The notes: a model not told the origin generated them from the sequence alone. DNA of 22,388 nucleotides from Erysipelotrichaceae bacterium (GCA_900770275.1 CAAGJS010000076.1:1-22388), one strand, 5' to 3'. Positions 1 through 7,159 are shown, counted from the stretch's first letter. Numbers and translations are program-made.

Positions 1-601
1 ACCTGTTGTAGTATTCGACGATCAGGGACTCGTTGATTTCCTGGTTCAGCTCAGAACGTTCCGGAATACGGACATACGTTCCTTTCTTGTTGTCCTTGTC
101 AACAGTGACAAAGGCAGGAGCTGTATAATTGGAATTCAGCGCATCGTTGATGACTGCCATGTTGCGGGCATTTTCGCGGACACCGACAACCTGACCCGGA
201 AGGATCTGTGCGGAAGGGATGTCAAGCTTCTTGCCATCAACTTCGATGTGACCATGTGTCACCAGCTGACGAGCTGCCTTACGCGTACGAGCGAAGCCCA
301 TACGGTAAACCAGATTGTCCAGTCTCGACTCCAGCAGGACAAGGAAGTTGACACCGGCCATGCCGTCCATCTTCTGTGCCTTCTGGAAAAGGTTGCTGAA
401 CTGGCGTTCCGTGACGCCATACATGTTGCGGACTCTCTGCTTCTCACGAAGCTGCAGACCGTAACCGCTGAGCTTTACGCGCTTGGTCGGACCATGCTGA
501 CCAGGAGCGTAGGTTCTCTTCTTGAGTTCTTCGCCGGTTTCAAGGATAGAGAAGCTGAGACGTCTCGACTTCTTCCATACCGGACCTGTGTAACGTGCCA
601 T
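1..601 (-). CDS. rpsD: 30S ribosomal protein S4 (stop codon cut by window edge)
   Basis: S4 is a primary 16S rRNA binding protein that nucleates assembly of the 30S body and, in many bacteria, represses its own mRNA. The minus-strand reading from ATG at 601 begins MARYTGPVWKKSRRLS, typical of Firmicutes S4. It contains the S4 RNA-binding domain (about residues 90-155, with the run RLDNLVYRMGFARTRKAARQ) and ends IVEYYNR. That is 200 codons, the length of Bacillus S4. Base 1 supplies the T of the expected stop, so the protein is effectively complete and only two bases of the stop are missing. A perfect Shine-Dalgarno (TAAGGAGGAA, 611-620) fixes the start. The gene is monocistronic as far as can be seen, divergent from ezrA, with its own promoter and a long structured leader. 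Confidence 0.97.
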   Translation of the reverse strand, partial: MARYTGPVWKKSRRLSFSILETGEELKKRTYAPGQHGPTKRVKLSGYGLQLREKQRVRNMYGVTERQFSNLFQKAQKMDGMAGVNFLVLLESRLDNLVYRMGFARTRKAARQLVTHGHIEVDGKKLDIPSAQILPGQVVGVRENARNMAVINDALNSNYTAPAFVTVDKDNKKGTYVRIPERSELNQEINESLIVEYYNR

Positions 602-768
602 GTTTGTTCGTTCCTCCTTATGACATTGGCGAAACGACAACAGGTGCAGATTATCATGCGGGGTGTTGCCACACATCGTTTCACCGAACGCAGCTCGGTT
701 ACTGGGACTAGAGAAGTTCTCCTGCCAACGCCTGACGCATAACTCTGTATGCTGCTATCATTTGACGC
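602..768 (-). promoter_or_regulatory. Structured 5' leader of rpsD, probable S4 autoregulatory element
   Basis: The predicted transcript starts near 768 and carries about 167 nt before the S4 start codon, far longer than needed for a ribosome site. Reading the minus strand, a GGTGAAACGA segment (685-676) can pair with TCGTTTCGCC (637-628) to form a 10-bp helix with one G-U pair, ending 8 nt before the Shine-Dalgarno. An ACCGA/TCGGT hairpin and a GTGT/ACAC hairpin lie near or inside it. The ACCGA/TCGGT hairpin shares bases with the long helix, so the two may compete. Autogenous control of rpsD through a structured leader is established for Bacillus. Assigning this RNA to that mechanism is inference from position and structure. 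Confidence 0.6.
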
Positions 769-774
769 TCATCA

Positions 775-803
775 ATAGTACAAAAACTGACACATAAAGT
801 CAA
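775..803 (-). promoter_or_regulatory. Sigma-A promoter of rpsD
   Basis: On the minus strand TTGACT (803-798) and TACTAT (780-775) are separated by exactly 17 nt. This gives a near-consensus vegetative promoter whose start point would fall near 768. Confidence 0.75.
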
Positions 804-1009
804 ACAGAATCGGGTCATTGCGCGGCCTTCCGTCAATTTCCTGTTTCCATATTCTGATTCTGCCGACAGGGCGTGCTTAACAGGATTGATCGTATATTGA
901 TGAAGTGCTTGAGGAGGAAATCTCATTGCTGGAAAACGGATGAAACATATCGTTCCAAAGGTATTTCTCAGGAAGGCTCCGCCGCCCATTTCAGGACGGG
1001 AGCATTTAA
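804..1009. other. Intergenic stretch upstream of divergent rpsD and ezrA, no gene recognised
   Basis: Between the rpsD promoter and the ezrA promoter I see no convincing gene. A short plus-strand reading with an ATG at 940 (about 31 codons, ending 1035) has no Shine-Dalgarno at a proper distance, although GAGGAGG occurs at 911-917. It resembles nothing I know. A fuller regulatory role for this stretch cannot be read from the sequence. Confidence 0.4.
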
Positions 1010-1014
1010 TTGTG

Positions 1015-1023
1015 TGCTATGAT
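1015..1023 (+). promoter_or_regulatory. Extended -10 promoter of ezrA operon
   Basis: TGCTATGAT has the TG-N-TATAAT-like form of an extended -10 element, with no recognisable -35 box upstream. The start point would be near 1030. This leaves a short leader that contains the GGTGG ribosome site at 1038-1042 before ATG 1055. Confidence 0.5.
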
Positions 1024-1054
1024 AAAGGCGTGTGAAAGGTGGGTCCCGTCTTTA

Positions 1055-2785
1055 ATGAACACCGTAATGAAATATCTTTCGGACATCCGCGTAGTCATTG
1101 CCATCGCGGCCGTTGTCCTGGTTATAGTAATCTGGTTAATCGCACAGAGAATCCGTGCCAATTCGTATCGGAAACAGCTCGAGAAGTTGGAAACCCGCTA
1201 CAATTCCATCAAGAGCGTTCCGATTTCTTTTAAGCTGAATAAAGCCGTCGCAATCAGCCGCGTCGAACCGGGAACGATGGATAAGGTTGCCTCGACGAAG
1301 GATGACTTTGAAAAGTGCCAGGCCAATCTGACACAGATCTCACAGATGCTGGCGGATACGGAAGATGAGATTCTTGCCGGCAAGCTGAAGCGTGCAAAGC
1401 TGGATCTTGGCGATCTGGAGGCTTCCATTGAGCTTGGCGAGAAACAGGTCAAGAGCCTTGATACCTTCCTGGATTCGATTCTTGAAAAGGAGAAGTCACA
1501 GCGTGAAGAAGTGACGCAGTACAAGAATCGCTTCCATGATCTGCGCGCCTATGCCCAGGATCATCAGACGCAGCTTGGCTATATCTGGCCGACGGTGGAA
1601 CAGAATATCAGTGACATCGAAAAGATGTTCTCTGCTTTTGAAGAATGGATGTATGCCAATGAGTATGAAAAGGCGAAGGAAGAGCTGGCCAACATTCAGA
1701 GCGCCCTCGATCATTTCGAGTCACTGACGCAGCAGTTCCCGAATCTGCTGAATGATGCACGCGGTGTGATCCCGAAGATGGCTGAGGTCTTAAGCAACGA
1801 TTATGCCAAGGCAAAGAGCGATGGCGTTTACCTTGATCATCTGGAAGTGGAAAAGAATCTGTCTGTCATCACTTCCGGTCTGCAGGATGATCTGGCCGCT
1901 CTGAAAGCAGGCAACCCACAGGATGTGAAGGAACACCTTGATTCCTATAAGACCCGCATTGAACAGATGCAGGGACAGGTTCGTGAAGAAATCGAGAACA
2001 CGGCGGAGCTGCGCCGTCTTGCCAAGGAAACAGAGGGGCTTTATCAGGAAACGGAACATACGGCCAAGTACATTCAGGACCAGTACAGCCGTCAGTCGAC
2101 GCGTCTTGGCATGCGTCATCTGGAGGAGCGGATCCAGCAGGTCAGTGACGATCTGAAGGATATTTCCCGCCGGATGCCGAGTGTCTATGAGTCCTATAAC
2201 GAACACCGTACGGCAGCCAGCTACATTCTTTCGAACATGAAGCTTCTGAATCAGAAGCTGACGATGTGCTCTGCCAAGGCAAATAAGATCCGCTCCGAGA
2301 TTGATGCGGCTGTCAGCGATGAGGATCGTGCCCGCAAGCAGCTGATTGCCATGCAGGTAGTCATGAATCAGATGCAGATGAAGATCCGGAAATACAAGCT
2401 GCCGTCCATCTCGCAGCAGTATGAGGCCGACATTACGCAGGCCAATCAGTATATGCATACGCTGGACAGTCTGCTGAATGAAAAGCAACTGAACATGGAA
2501 CTGCTGAATTCCACATTGAAGGAAGCCATTGATTTTGTCTACACGCTTCTCGACAAGGTGAATCAGCTGGTTGCCACCGTGATTATGTTTGAAAATACGG
2601 TTGTCTTCGCAAACCGTTATCGCTCAACGTATTCTGACATTGATTCGGATCTGACACGTTCGGAACTGTGCTTCCGCAACGGCGAGTATCAGGATGCGCT
2701 GCGCATTGCCATCGGAACGATCGAGAAGATCTATCCCGGCAACTATGAGAAGATGATCAAGGAGAATGCTAAGAGTGCAGCCTAG
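1055..2785 (+). CDS. ezrA: Septation ring formation regulator EzrA
   Basis: EzrA is a membrane-anchored negative regulator of FtsZ-ring formation that also scaffolds the division machinery in Firmicutes. The 576-residue product has a single N-terminal membrane segment (about residues 13-31, VVIAIAAVVLVIVIWLIAQ). A long cytoplasmic, charged, heptad-rich region of spectrin-like helices follows. Length and layout match the family (Bacillus EzrA is about 560 residues). ATG 1055 is preferred because GGTGG lies upstream at 1038-1042 and a -10 element sits at 1018-1023. The reading frame is open back to 1010, but those upstream ATG codons overlap the promoter. The gene leads an operon with a cysteine desulfurase and thiI, a neighbourhood also found in Bacillus subtilis. 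The sequence is diverged enough that the call rests on architecture plus context. Confidence 0.88.
   Translation: MNTVMKYLSDIRVVIAIAAVVLVIVIWLIAQRIRANSYRKQLEKLETRYNSIKSVPISFKLNKAVAISRVEPGTMDKVASTKDDFEKCQANLTQISQMLADTEDEILAGKLKRAKLDLGDLEASIELGEKQVKSLDTFLDSILEKEKSQREEVTQYKNRFHDLRAYAQDHQTQLGYIWPTVEQNISDIEKMFSAFEEWMYANEYEKAKEELANIQSALDHFESLTQQFPNLLNDARGVIPKMAEVLSNDYAKAKSDGVYLDHLEVEKNLSVITSGLQDDLAALKAGNPQDVKEHLDSYKTRIEQMQGQVREEIENTAELRRLAKETEGLYQETEHTAKYIQDQYSRQSTRLGMRHLEERIQQVSDDLKDISRRMPSVYESYNEHRTAASYILSNMKLLNQKLTMCSAKANKIRSEIDAAVSDEDRARKQLIAMQVVMNQMQMKIRKYKLPSISQQYEADITQANQYMHTLDSLLNEKQLNMELLNSTLKEAIDFVYTLLDKVNQLVATVIMFENTVVFANRYRSTYSDIDSDLTRSELCFRNGEYQDALRIAIGTIEKIYPGNYEKMIKENAKSAA
2759..2764 (+). 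promoter_or_regulatory. Ribosome binding site that decides the desulfurase start
   Basis: AAGGAG lies inside the last codons of ezrA. Its spacing of 10 nt favours GTG 2775 as the start; ATG 2766 would leave only one base between site and start. Confidence 0.6.
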
Positions 2786-3911
2786 AGTATATTTTGACCA
2801 TGCAAGCACAACCAATATCAATCCGGAAGTGCTGAAGGTCTATGAGCATCTGCTGGAAACCATGTATGTCAACAGCGAATCGCTCTATGAAGAAGGTACA
2901 CAGGTTCATGATCAGATGGAAAAAGCCCGCGCAGCAATTGCCGGGCTTTTAGGCTGTAAACCGAAGGAAGTGATGTTTTCCGGCGGCTCTTCCGAATCCA
3001 ACAGTACGGCGATCAAAGGCGTACCTCTTGCCGTTAAGGGCAGGAAACACATCATTACCTCATGTGTCGAGCACAGCAGTATTCTCAATGCCTGTGCCCA
3101 GATGGAACGTCTCTTCGGCTATCGGATCACCTATCTTCCGGTCAATGGGCAGGGAGTCGTATCCGTCGATGATCTGAAGGCTGCCCTGGATGAAGATACG
3201 GTGCTTGTGTCGCTGATGCTCGTGAATAACGAGAGCGGCGCCATCAACCCAATCGATGAAATCAAGGAAATTGTCAAAAAACAGTCCCATGCCTTTCTCC
3301 ATGTCGATATGACGCAGGCCATCGGCAAGGTTCCCTGTTCCCTCAAGGACATTGATCTTGCGTCCATGTCTGCGCATAAGATTGAAGGTCTCAAAGGCAG
3401 CGGCATCCTGATCAAGAAAGAGTATGTCCCGCTGGAACCATTGATCTCCGGCGGCGAACAGGAACAGGGGCTGCGTGGCGGAACGGCGAATGCGGCAGCG
3501 GACATGGTCTTTGCCAAGACACTGCGCCTCGCTCTGGAGAATGAAAAGAAATACGGTGCCTATGTTAAGAGCCTTCGCGATCGTCTGCTGGATGGTCTTG
3601 AGAAAATTAATGGCGTCGAAATCAACAGCTCCCGTGATGGCGTCGGCTGCCTGGTCAACTTCTCCTATGAAGCCATTCCCAGCGAAGTGATGCAGAATGC
3701 ATTGAACCGTGCCGGCTTCATGGTCAGTGCCCGCAGCACCTGCGAAAGCAATTCCAACAATCCCAGCTACGTTCTGAAGGCCATGGGCTACAGTGATCGG
3801 CGCGCAAGCAGCTGTATCCGCGTCAGCCTTGGCTATCAGAATACAGCCGAAGAAATAGACGCATTTCTCAGCGCATTGAAGGAGATTATTCATACATATG
3901 GTGAATTATGA
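2775..3911 (+). CDS. Cysteine desulfurase (NifZ/IscS type)
   Basis: This PLP enzyme takes sulfur from L-cysteine as a persulfide and passes it on, here most likely to ThiI for tRNA thiolation. The 378-residue product shows the class V aminotransferase fold: VYFDHAST near the N-terminus, VEHSS with the PLP-stacking His, the VDMTQAIG Asp, the Schiff-base lysine in SAHKIEGLKGSG (about K202) and the catalytic cysteine in RSTCESNSN (about C323). GTG 2775 is chosen over ATG 2766 because AAGGAG at 2759-2764 lies 10 nt before the GTG but only 1 nt before the ATG. The gene overlaps the end of ezrA by 11 nt and the start of thiI by 14 nt, so the three are probably translationally coupled. In Bacillus the equivalent gene beside thiI is nifZ. 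Confidence 0.92.
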   Translation: MQPRVYFDHASTTNINPEVLKVYEHLLETMYVNSESLYEEGTQVHDQMEKARAAIAGLLGCKPKEVMFSGGSSESNSTAIKGVPLAVKGRKHIITSCVEHSSILNACAQMERLFGYRITYLPVNGQGVVSVDDLKAALDEDTVLVSLMLVNNESGAINPIDEIKEIVKKQSHAFLHVDMTQAIGKVPCSLKDIDLASMSAHKIEGLKGSGILIKKEYVPLEPLISGGEQEQGLRGGTANAAADMVFAKTLRLALENEKKYGAYVKSLRDRLLDGLEKINGVEINSSRDGVGCLVNFSYEAIPSEVMQNALNRAGFMVSARSTCESNSNNPSYVLKAMGYSDRRASSCIRVSLGYQNTAEEIDAFLSALKEIIHTYGEL

Positions 3912-5091
3912 TACGTTACTGATCCGCTATGGAGAACTCAGCACCAAGGGACATAACCGCCGCGACTTCATTAAGCGGCTTGAAAGCAATCTGAAGTACG
4001 CGCTTCGCGACTTTGAAGGTCTGCAGTTCAGACGTACGTACGATCGCATTTACATTCAGCTGAAGGGCACAGAAGATACGGAAAAGATGCGGAAGATCAT
4101 TTCCGGCGTCTTCGGCATCTCTTCCTTTTCCTTTACGGAAAAGATTGCCAGCAGTTTGGAAGCGATTCAGGCAAGATGCCTCGAAATTGCCAGGGAAAAT
4201 GAAGCTGACAAGCATACCTTCAAGATGATCACGAAGCGTCATGATAAGAACTTTCCGATGGATTCGGATGCGATCAATCGTGCAGTTGCCGGCGTCATCC
4301 TCGAAAATACAGACATGAAGGTGGATGTCCATCATCCGGATCTGGAGATTCGCGTCGAAGTCCGTGAAGATGCGACGTATCTGACCAGTGAGAAGATCCC
4401 CGGAGCCGGCGGCTATCCGACCGGCATCAACGGCAAGGTGCTTCTTCTGCTGTCCGGCGGCATTGACTCGCCGGTCGCCGCCTATGAATTAATGAAGCGC
4501 GGCCTGAATGTGGAGGCGATTCATTTCGCATCTCCGCCATATACCTCGGACCATGCGCTGAACAAGGTGCTGACGCTGGCATCGAAGATGTCGGTCTATG
4601 AAGGCCACATGAAGGTTCATATCATCAATCTGACGGCGAATCAGATGTCCATCAACCATAATGTAGGGGACTCGTATTCGATCACCATTCTGCGGCGGAT
4701 GATGTTCCGCCTTGCGGAAGAAGTGGCTCAGAAGAATGGATGCCTTGCTCTTGCAACTGGTGAAAGCGTCGGTCAGGTAGCTTCGCAGACCCTCGAAAGC
4801 ATGGCAGTGATCAATGATGTCGTACATATGCCGGTTCTGCGTCCGCTTGTATGCATGGACAAGGTGGAGATCATCGATCTTGCCCGCCGCCTTGGCACCT
4901 ATGAAACGTCGATTGAATCGTATGAAGACTGCTGCACCATCTTCAAGCCGCAGAACCCGGTGACCCGTCCGCTTCTGAGGAAGTGCGAATATTTTGAAAC
5001 CAGGTGGGACTGGCGCAGTGAACTGGATCAGTGCCTGGCAAATGAAGACACACGGATCGTAAAGCCGGCAGAAGAAGAGGAATTCCTCTAA
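3898..5091 (+). CDS. thiI: tRNA 4-thiouridine synthetase ThiI
   Basis: ThiI adenylates U8 of tRNA and replaces the oxygen with sulfur delivered by a cysteine desulfurase; in some bacteria it also serves thiamine thiazole synthesis. The 397-residue protein has the N-terminal ferredoxin-like domain (YDTLLIRYGELSTKGHNR), a THUMP domain (about 60-165) and a PP-loop ATPase domain with LLLLSGGIDSPVAAYELMKR (SGGIDS at 186-191). The conserved YEDCCTIFKP follows. It stops there, without the C-terminal rhodanese domain that carries the acceptor cysteine in the E. coli enzyme. This is the short form usual in Bacillus, which pairs with a dedicated desulfurase, and that gene is immediately upstream and overlapping. 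AAGGAG at 3879-3884 precedes ATG 3898 by 13 nt. Confidence 0.95.
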   Translation: MVNYDTLLIRYGELSTKGHNRRDFIKRLESNLKYALRDFEGLQFRRTYDRIYIQLKGTEDTEKMRKIISGVFGISSFSFTEKIASSLEAIQARCLEIARENEADKHTFKMITKRHDKNFPMDSDAINRAVAGVILENTDMKVDVHHPDLEIRVEVREDATYLTSEKIPGAGGYPTGINGKVLLLLSGGIDSPVAAYELMKRGLNVEAIHFASPPYTSDHALNKVLTLASKMSVYEGHMKVHIINLTANQMSINHNVGDSYSITILRRMMFRLAEEVAQKNGCLALATGESVGQVASQTLESMAVINDVVHMPVLRPLVCMDKVEIIDLARRLGTYETSIESYEDCCTIFKPQNPVTRPLLRKCEYFETRWDWRSELDQCLANEDTRIVKPAEEEEFL

Positions 5092-5103
5092 GGAGAAAAA
5101 ACT

Positions 5104-5355
5104 ATGCCATTATTTCATCGCAAGCATAACGCAACAGCTCTGAAGACATTCCAGCAGGTGTTCGAAGCCGGCAAGAATGAAACCGAAAGTGAATTTCTCG
5201 ACAGTCTGAACGAAGTGGTCCGCGTCATTGAAGTAGACAAGTCCTTCTCAACCAATGAGAAGCTTCATATCTATGAACTGCTCAGCCAGCTGTCCAACTG
5301 CTCTCCGCAGGAACGTGAGCACTATGCAAAGAAGCTGTCCAAGGCACTTCGCTGA
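5104..5355 (+). CDS. Small conserved-looking hypothetical protein
   Basis: The function is not recognised. The product is 83 residues, soluble, charged and probably all helical. It has no signal peptide, membrane segment, cysteine pair or nucleotide motif; one cysteine is present, in LSNCSPQE. It looks like a real gene: AAGGAG (5090-5095) overlaps the thiI stop and sits 8 nt from ATG 5104, codon use matches the neighbours, and a clean terminator follows 19 nt after the stop. Its place as last gene of the ezrA - desulfurase - thiI operon would allow a role in division or tRNA thiolation, but nothing in the sequence shows which. It resembles no sulfur carrier, since it lacks a C-terminal GG or an acceptor cysteine motif. 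Confidence 0.75.
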   Translation: MPLFHRKHNATALKTFQQVFEAGKNETESEFLDSLNEVVRVIEVDKSFSTNEKLHIYELLSQLSNCSPQEREHYAKKLSKALR

Positions 5356-5374
5356 CAAACAATCTCAATTATCT

Positions 5375-5394
5375 GCCGGCTTCGGCCGGCTTTT
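5375..5394 (+). terminator. Intrinsic terminator of the ezrA-thiI operon
   Basis: GCCGGC-TTCG-GCCGGC forms a 6-bp GC stem with a stable UUCG-type loop (5375-5390), followed by TTTT. The T run overlaps the stop codon of the convergent metallophosphoesterase gene. On the minus strand there is no T run, so it probably works in one direction only. Confidence 0.8.
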
Positions 5395-6268
5395 AGTTGG
5401 CCGTTGTGTCTGAGACGGTGCGGTGTTTGAGGCGATAAAGGACAATCTCCGCATTTGCCAGGAAGCGTACATCCCTGCCGGTTGTGCCGGTTCCTGAAGA
5501 GATGTCCAGCGTAAAGGCATTGTTGCCAAGGGTATGCTTGCCCCGGAAGTATTTTTGCGCCATCGATGGCATGTACATCGAATAATTGGCAAGGTATACC
5601 TGGCCGCCCAGGCTGTGGCCCGAAAGAACATAGTTCGTCAGATCCGTCGGAAAATCATCCGCCGCATCCGGCGTATGACAGATCACGATGGAATAGGAGG
5701 TACGCGACACGCTGCTGAAGGCAGTGGTCAAATCCATATTGCCGCCCAATGGCGAATCAAGGCCGACGAGAGTAATGCTCTGGGAACCTTGATTGCGCAG
5801 CAGGATCGACTGATTGTTGAGAAGCTCAAAGTCACTATCATAGAGTGCCTTCTGCACATAGGAAGTGACGGTATCATTGCGATGATCCGTATCGCCAAGT
5901 ACTGCAAATTTCCCCAGCGGAGCCTGGATGCTTTTGAGAAGCGGCGTCACCAAAGCGACCGTATTATCATCAACCAGCGCATCTTCATCAAACAGATCGC
6001 CGCCGAAAATGACCGCATCCGGAGACAGATCGTTAATGGAATCCACCAGTTTCTGAAGGCGCGTCTGGTCCATGAAGGTGCCGAACTTCAGATCCGAAAA
6101 GAAGAGAATATTGATATCGTTCAGCTGGGCAGGAATAAAGATGGAATCCAGCGTCTCATAGCGCACAACAAAACGGGAAGGAGCCACATTCCACGCGTCG
6201 TAGTACATTGCATAGCCGAGGCTGACCATCAGTGCCAGCACCAGCAGAACCTTCGTCAGTGTTTTCAT
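5393..6268 (-). CDS. Membrane-anchored metallophosphoesterase-fold protein with degenerate active site
   Basis: The 291-residue product has an N-terminal hydrophobic segment (residues 5-22) that should anchor it with the domain outside the membrane. The calcineurin-like fold follows, in the YkuE/YaeI style. All five metal-site motifs can be placed, but several are altered. DxH reads D59-L-K61, GDxxD is intact (D91, D94), GNHD reads G125-D-T-D128, the later single His is present (H198 in CHTPD), and GHxH reads G217-H-S-L220 before GGQ. From the known family geometry, the site-1 ligands H(I) and the second H(V) are lost, while the site-2 ligands are kept or conservatively changed (N to D126). 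The catalytic His is T127. It may be a one-metal enzyme or a non-catalytic binder. GAGGAA (6274-6279) precedes the start. The gene is divergent from the HAD-like gene. Confidence 0.82.
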   Translation of the reverse strand: MKTLTKVLLVLALMVSLGYAMYYDAWNVAPSRFVVRYETLDSIFIPAQLNDINILFFSDLKFGTFMDQTRLQKLVDSINDLSPDAVIFGGDLFDEDALVDDNTVALVTPLLKSIQAPLGKFAVLGDTDHRNDTVTSYVQKALYDSDFELLNNQSILLRNQGSQSITLVGLDSPLGGNMDLTTAFSSVSRTSYSIVICHTPDAADDFPTDLTNYVLSGHSLGGQVYLANYSMYMPSMAQKYFRGKHTLGNNAFTLDISSGTGTTGRDVRFLANAEIVLYRLKHRTVSDTTAN

Positions 6269-6308
6269 GCCTGTTCCTCATGATAGCACAGGGTGCGCTG
6301 TCGCCGGA

Positions 6309-6319
6309 TGGTATATAAT
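6309..6319 (+). promoter_or_regulatory. -10 element of the HAD-like gene
   Basis: TGGTATATAAT includes a perfect TATAAT at 6314-6319 with an upstream TG. No good -35 box is visible. The expected start of transcription, near 6326, coincides with the best ATG. Confidence 0.55.
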
Positions 6320-6325
6320 CGAAGG

Positions 6326-7084
6326 ATGCATTCGCAATGGATCGTTGATGCCGCTTTATTTCCGCTTACTTCGCCCGTTTCCAGAGGCGATGATGCGCTC
6401 TGGAGAAAACTCTCAGAGGGCGCATTTCTTTTTGCCGGGGAGACGGTACATTCGCCTGCGCGCATCGCCGGGCTGTATCGTGAAAATGGTCTTTCCGTTG
6501 AGGAACAGCAGATTCTGACGATCCCCCAGGCAGCCGCCGCCGTGCTGCGAAGAAAGTCGCCGGAAAAGCGGAGGGCAATGTTCTGCGGCAGCCGGGCTGT
6601 AAAGGAAACATTTCTGAAGGCGGGCTTCGAGGAGTCGCTGGCGCCGGATTATATCGTGATCGGCGATGGTATCCATGGGACACTGGATGATTTTTCAGAT
6701 CTTCTGAATCTTTGTGAACAGGGGGCCACGATGGTCTGTCTTTCGCCGCATCTCAGGCGCAGGCGCAATGGTGTCGATGTTCTGGCAGGCGGGGCGGTGG
6801 TACGGATGCTGGAAGAGGCAGCCGGAATCAGTGCGGTGCATCTGGATACATTCGCCAATGCGGTGGTGCCGGCATTTTTGCCTGCAGGAAAGGGAAGATC
6901 AGGGGGAATGATCGTCGTTTCCGGACAGGCAGAGAATGTTCTTGCCCCAGCCGCGGAAGCAGGCATGAAGACAATTCTGGTCAGCTCGGCGATGGCCGCG
7001 GACACGGATCTCTTTGGTCTGAAGGTGCATCCGGACTGGATCATCCAGAATTTCAATGATATCGGCGCTGCTCTTCAGAAATGA
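6326..7084 (+). CDS. NagD-type HAD-fold protein lacking catalytic residues (probable pseudoenzyme)
   Basis: The 252-residue product aligns by eye end to end with class IIA HAD phosphatases (NagD / p-nitrophenylphosphatase). N-terminal WIVDAALFPL matches the motif I strand. The cap-type run LSPHLRRRRNGVDVLAGGAV corresponds to NPDxxxxxxxGxxPGxGA, and the C-terminal GMKTILVSS and HPDWIIQNFNDI correspond to GxxTLLVxTG and PDYVIxSLxDL. Yet every catalytic motif is lost: DxD is D8-A-A10, the TNNS region reads FAGETV, the GKP lysine is T175, and the acidic GDxxxTD reads VSGQAEN (S199). So phosphatase activity is not expected. ATG 6326 is chosen because the domain starts at once after it and it lies 6 nt after TATAAT. 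GTG 6293 and ATG 6308 lie upstream of or within the promoter. No Shine-Dalgarno is properly spaced, so translation may be leaderless. Confidence 0.75.
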   Translation: MHSQWIVDAALFPLTSPVSRGDDALWRKLSEGAFLFAGETVHSPARIAGLYRENGLSVEEQQILTIPQAAAAVLRRKSPEKRRAMFCGSRAVKETFLKAGFEESLAPDYIVIGDGIHGTLDDFSDLLNLCEQGATMVCLSPHLRRRRNGVDVLAGGAVVRMLEEAAGISAVHLDTFANAVVPAFLPAGKGRSGGMIVVSGQAENVLAPAAEAGMKTILVSSAMAADTDLFGLKVHPDWIIQNFNDIGAALQK

Positions 7085-7113
7085 ACTGCCAGCTTTTCCA
7101 TTTCCATGCAAGG

Positions 7114-7143
7114 TTGGAAATGCAGAAAGAATATGCTTAGAAT
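7114..7143 (+). promoter_or_regulatory. Possible promoter of the FemX-like gene
   Basis: TTGGAA (7114-7119) and TAGAAT (7138-7143) are 18 nt apart in the short gap after the HAD-like gene. The start point would fall near 7150, immediately before GGAGGG, leaving a leader of only about ten bases. This is plausible but weak; read-through from upstream is equally possible. Confidence 0.35.
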
Positions 7144-7159
7144 GGGGACCGGAGGGTTT

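Noticed and set aside
248..742. 164-codon plus-strand reading over rpsD and its leader
   Set aside because: It is antisense to the clear S4 gene, has no family resemblance and crosses the rpsD leader; a shadow frame.
602..768. T-box or tRNA-sensing riboswitch in the rpsD leader
   Set aside because: The T-box bulge sequence (TGGNACCGCG-like) and a terminator/antiterminator pair are not visible. The downstream gene is a ribosomal protein, not an amino acid gene.
913..1035. Short plus-strand reading with GAGGAGG upstream (ATG 940, or ATT 925 in frame)
   Set aside because: The ribosome site is about 22 nt from the ATG and fits only a rare ATT start. The product has no recognisable features and its end overlaps the ezrA promoter.
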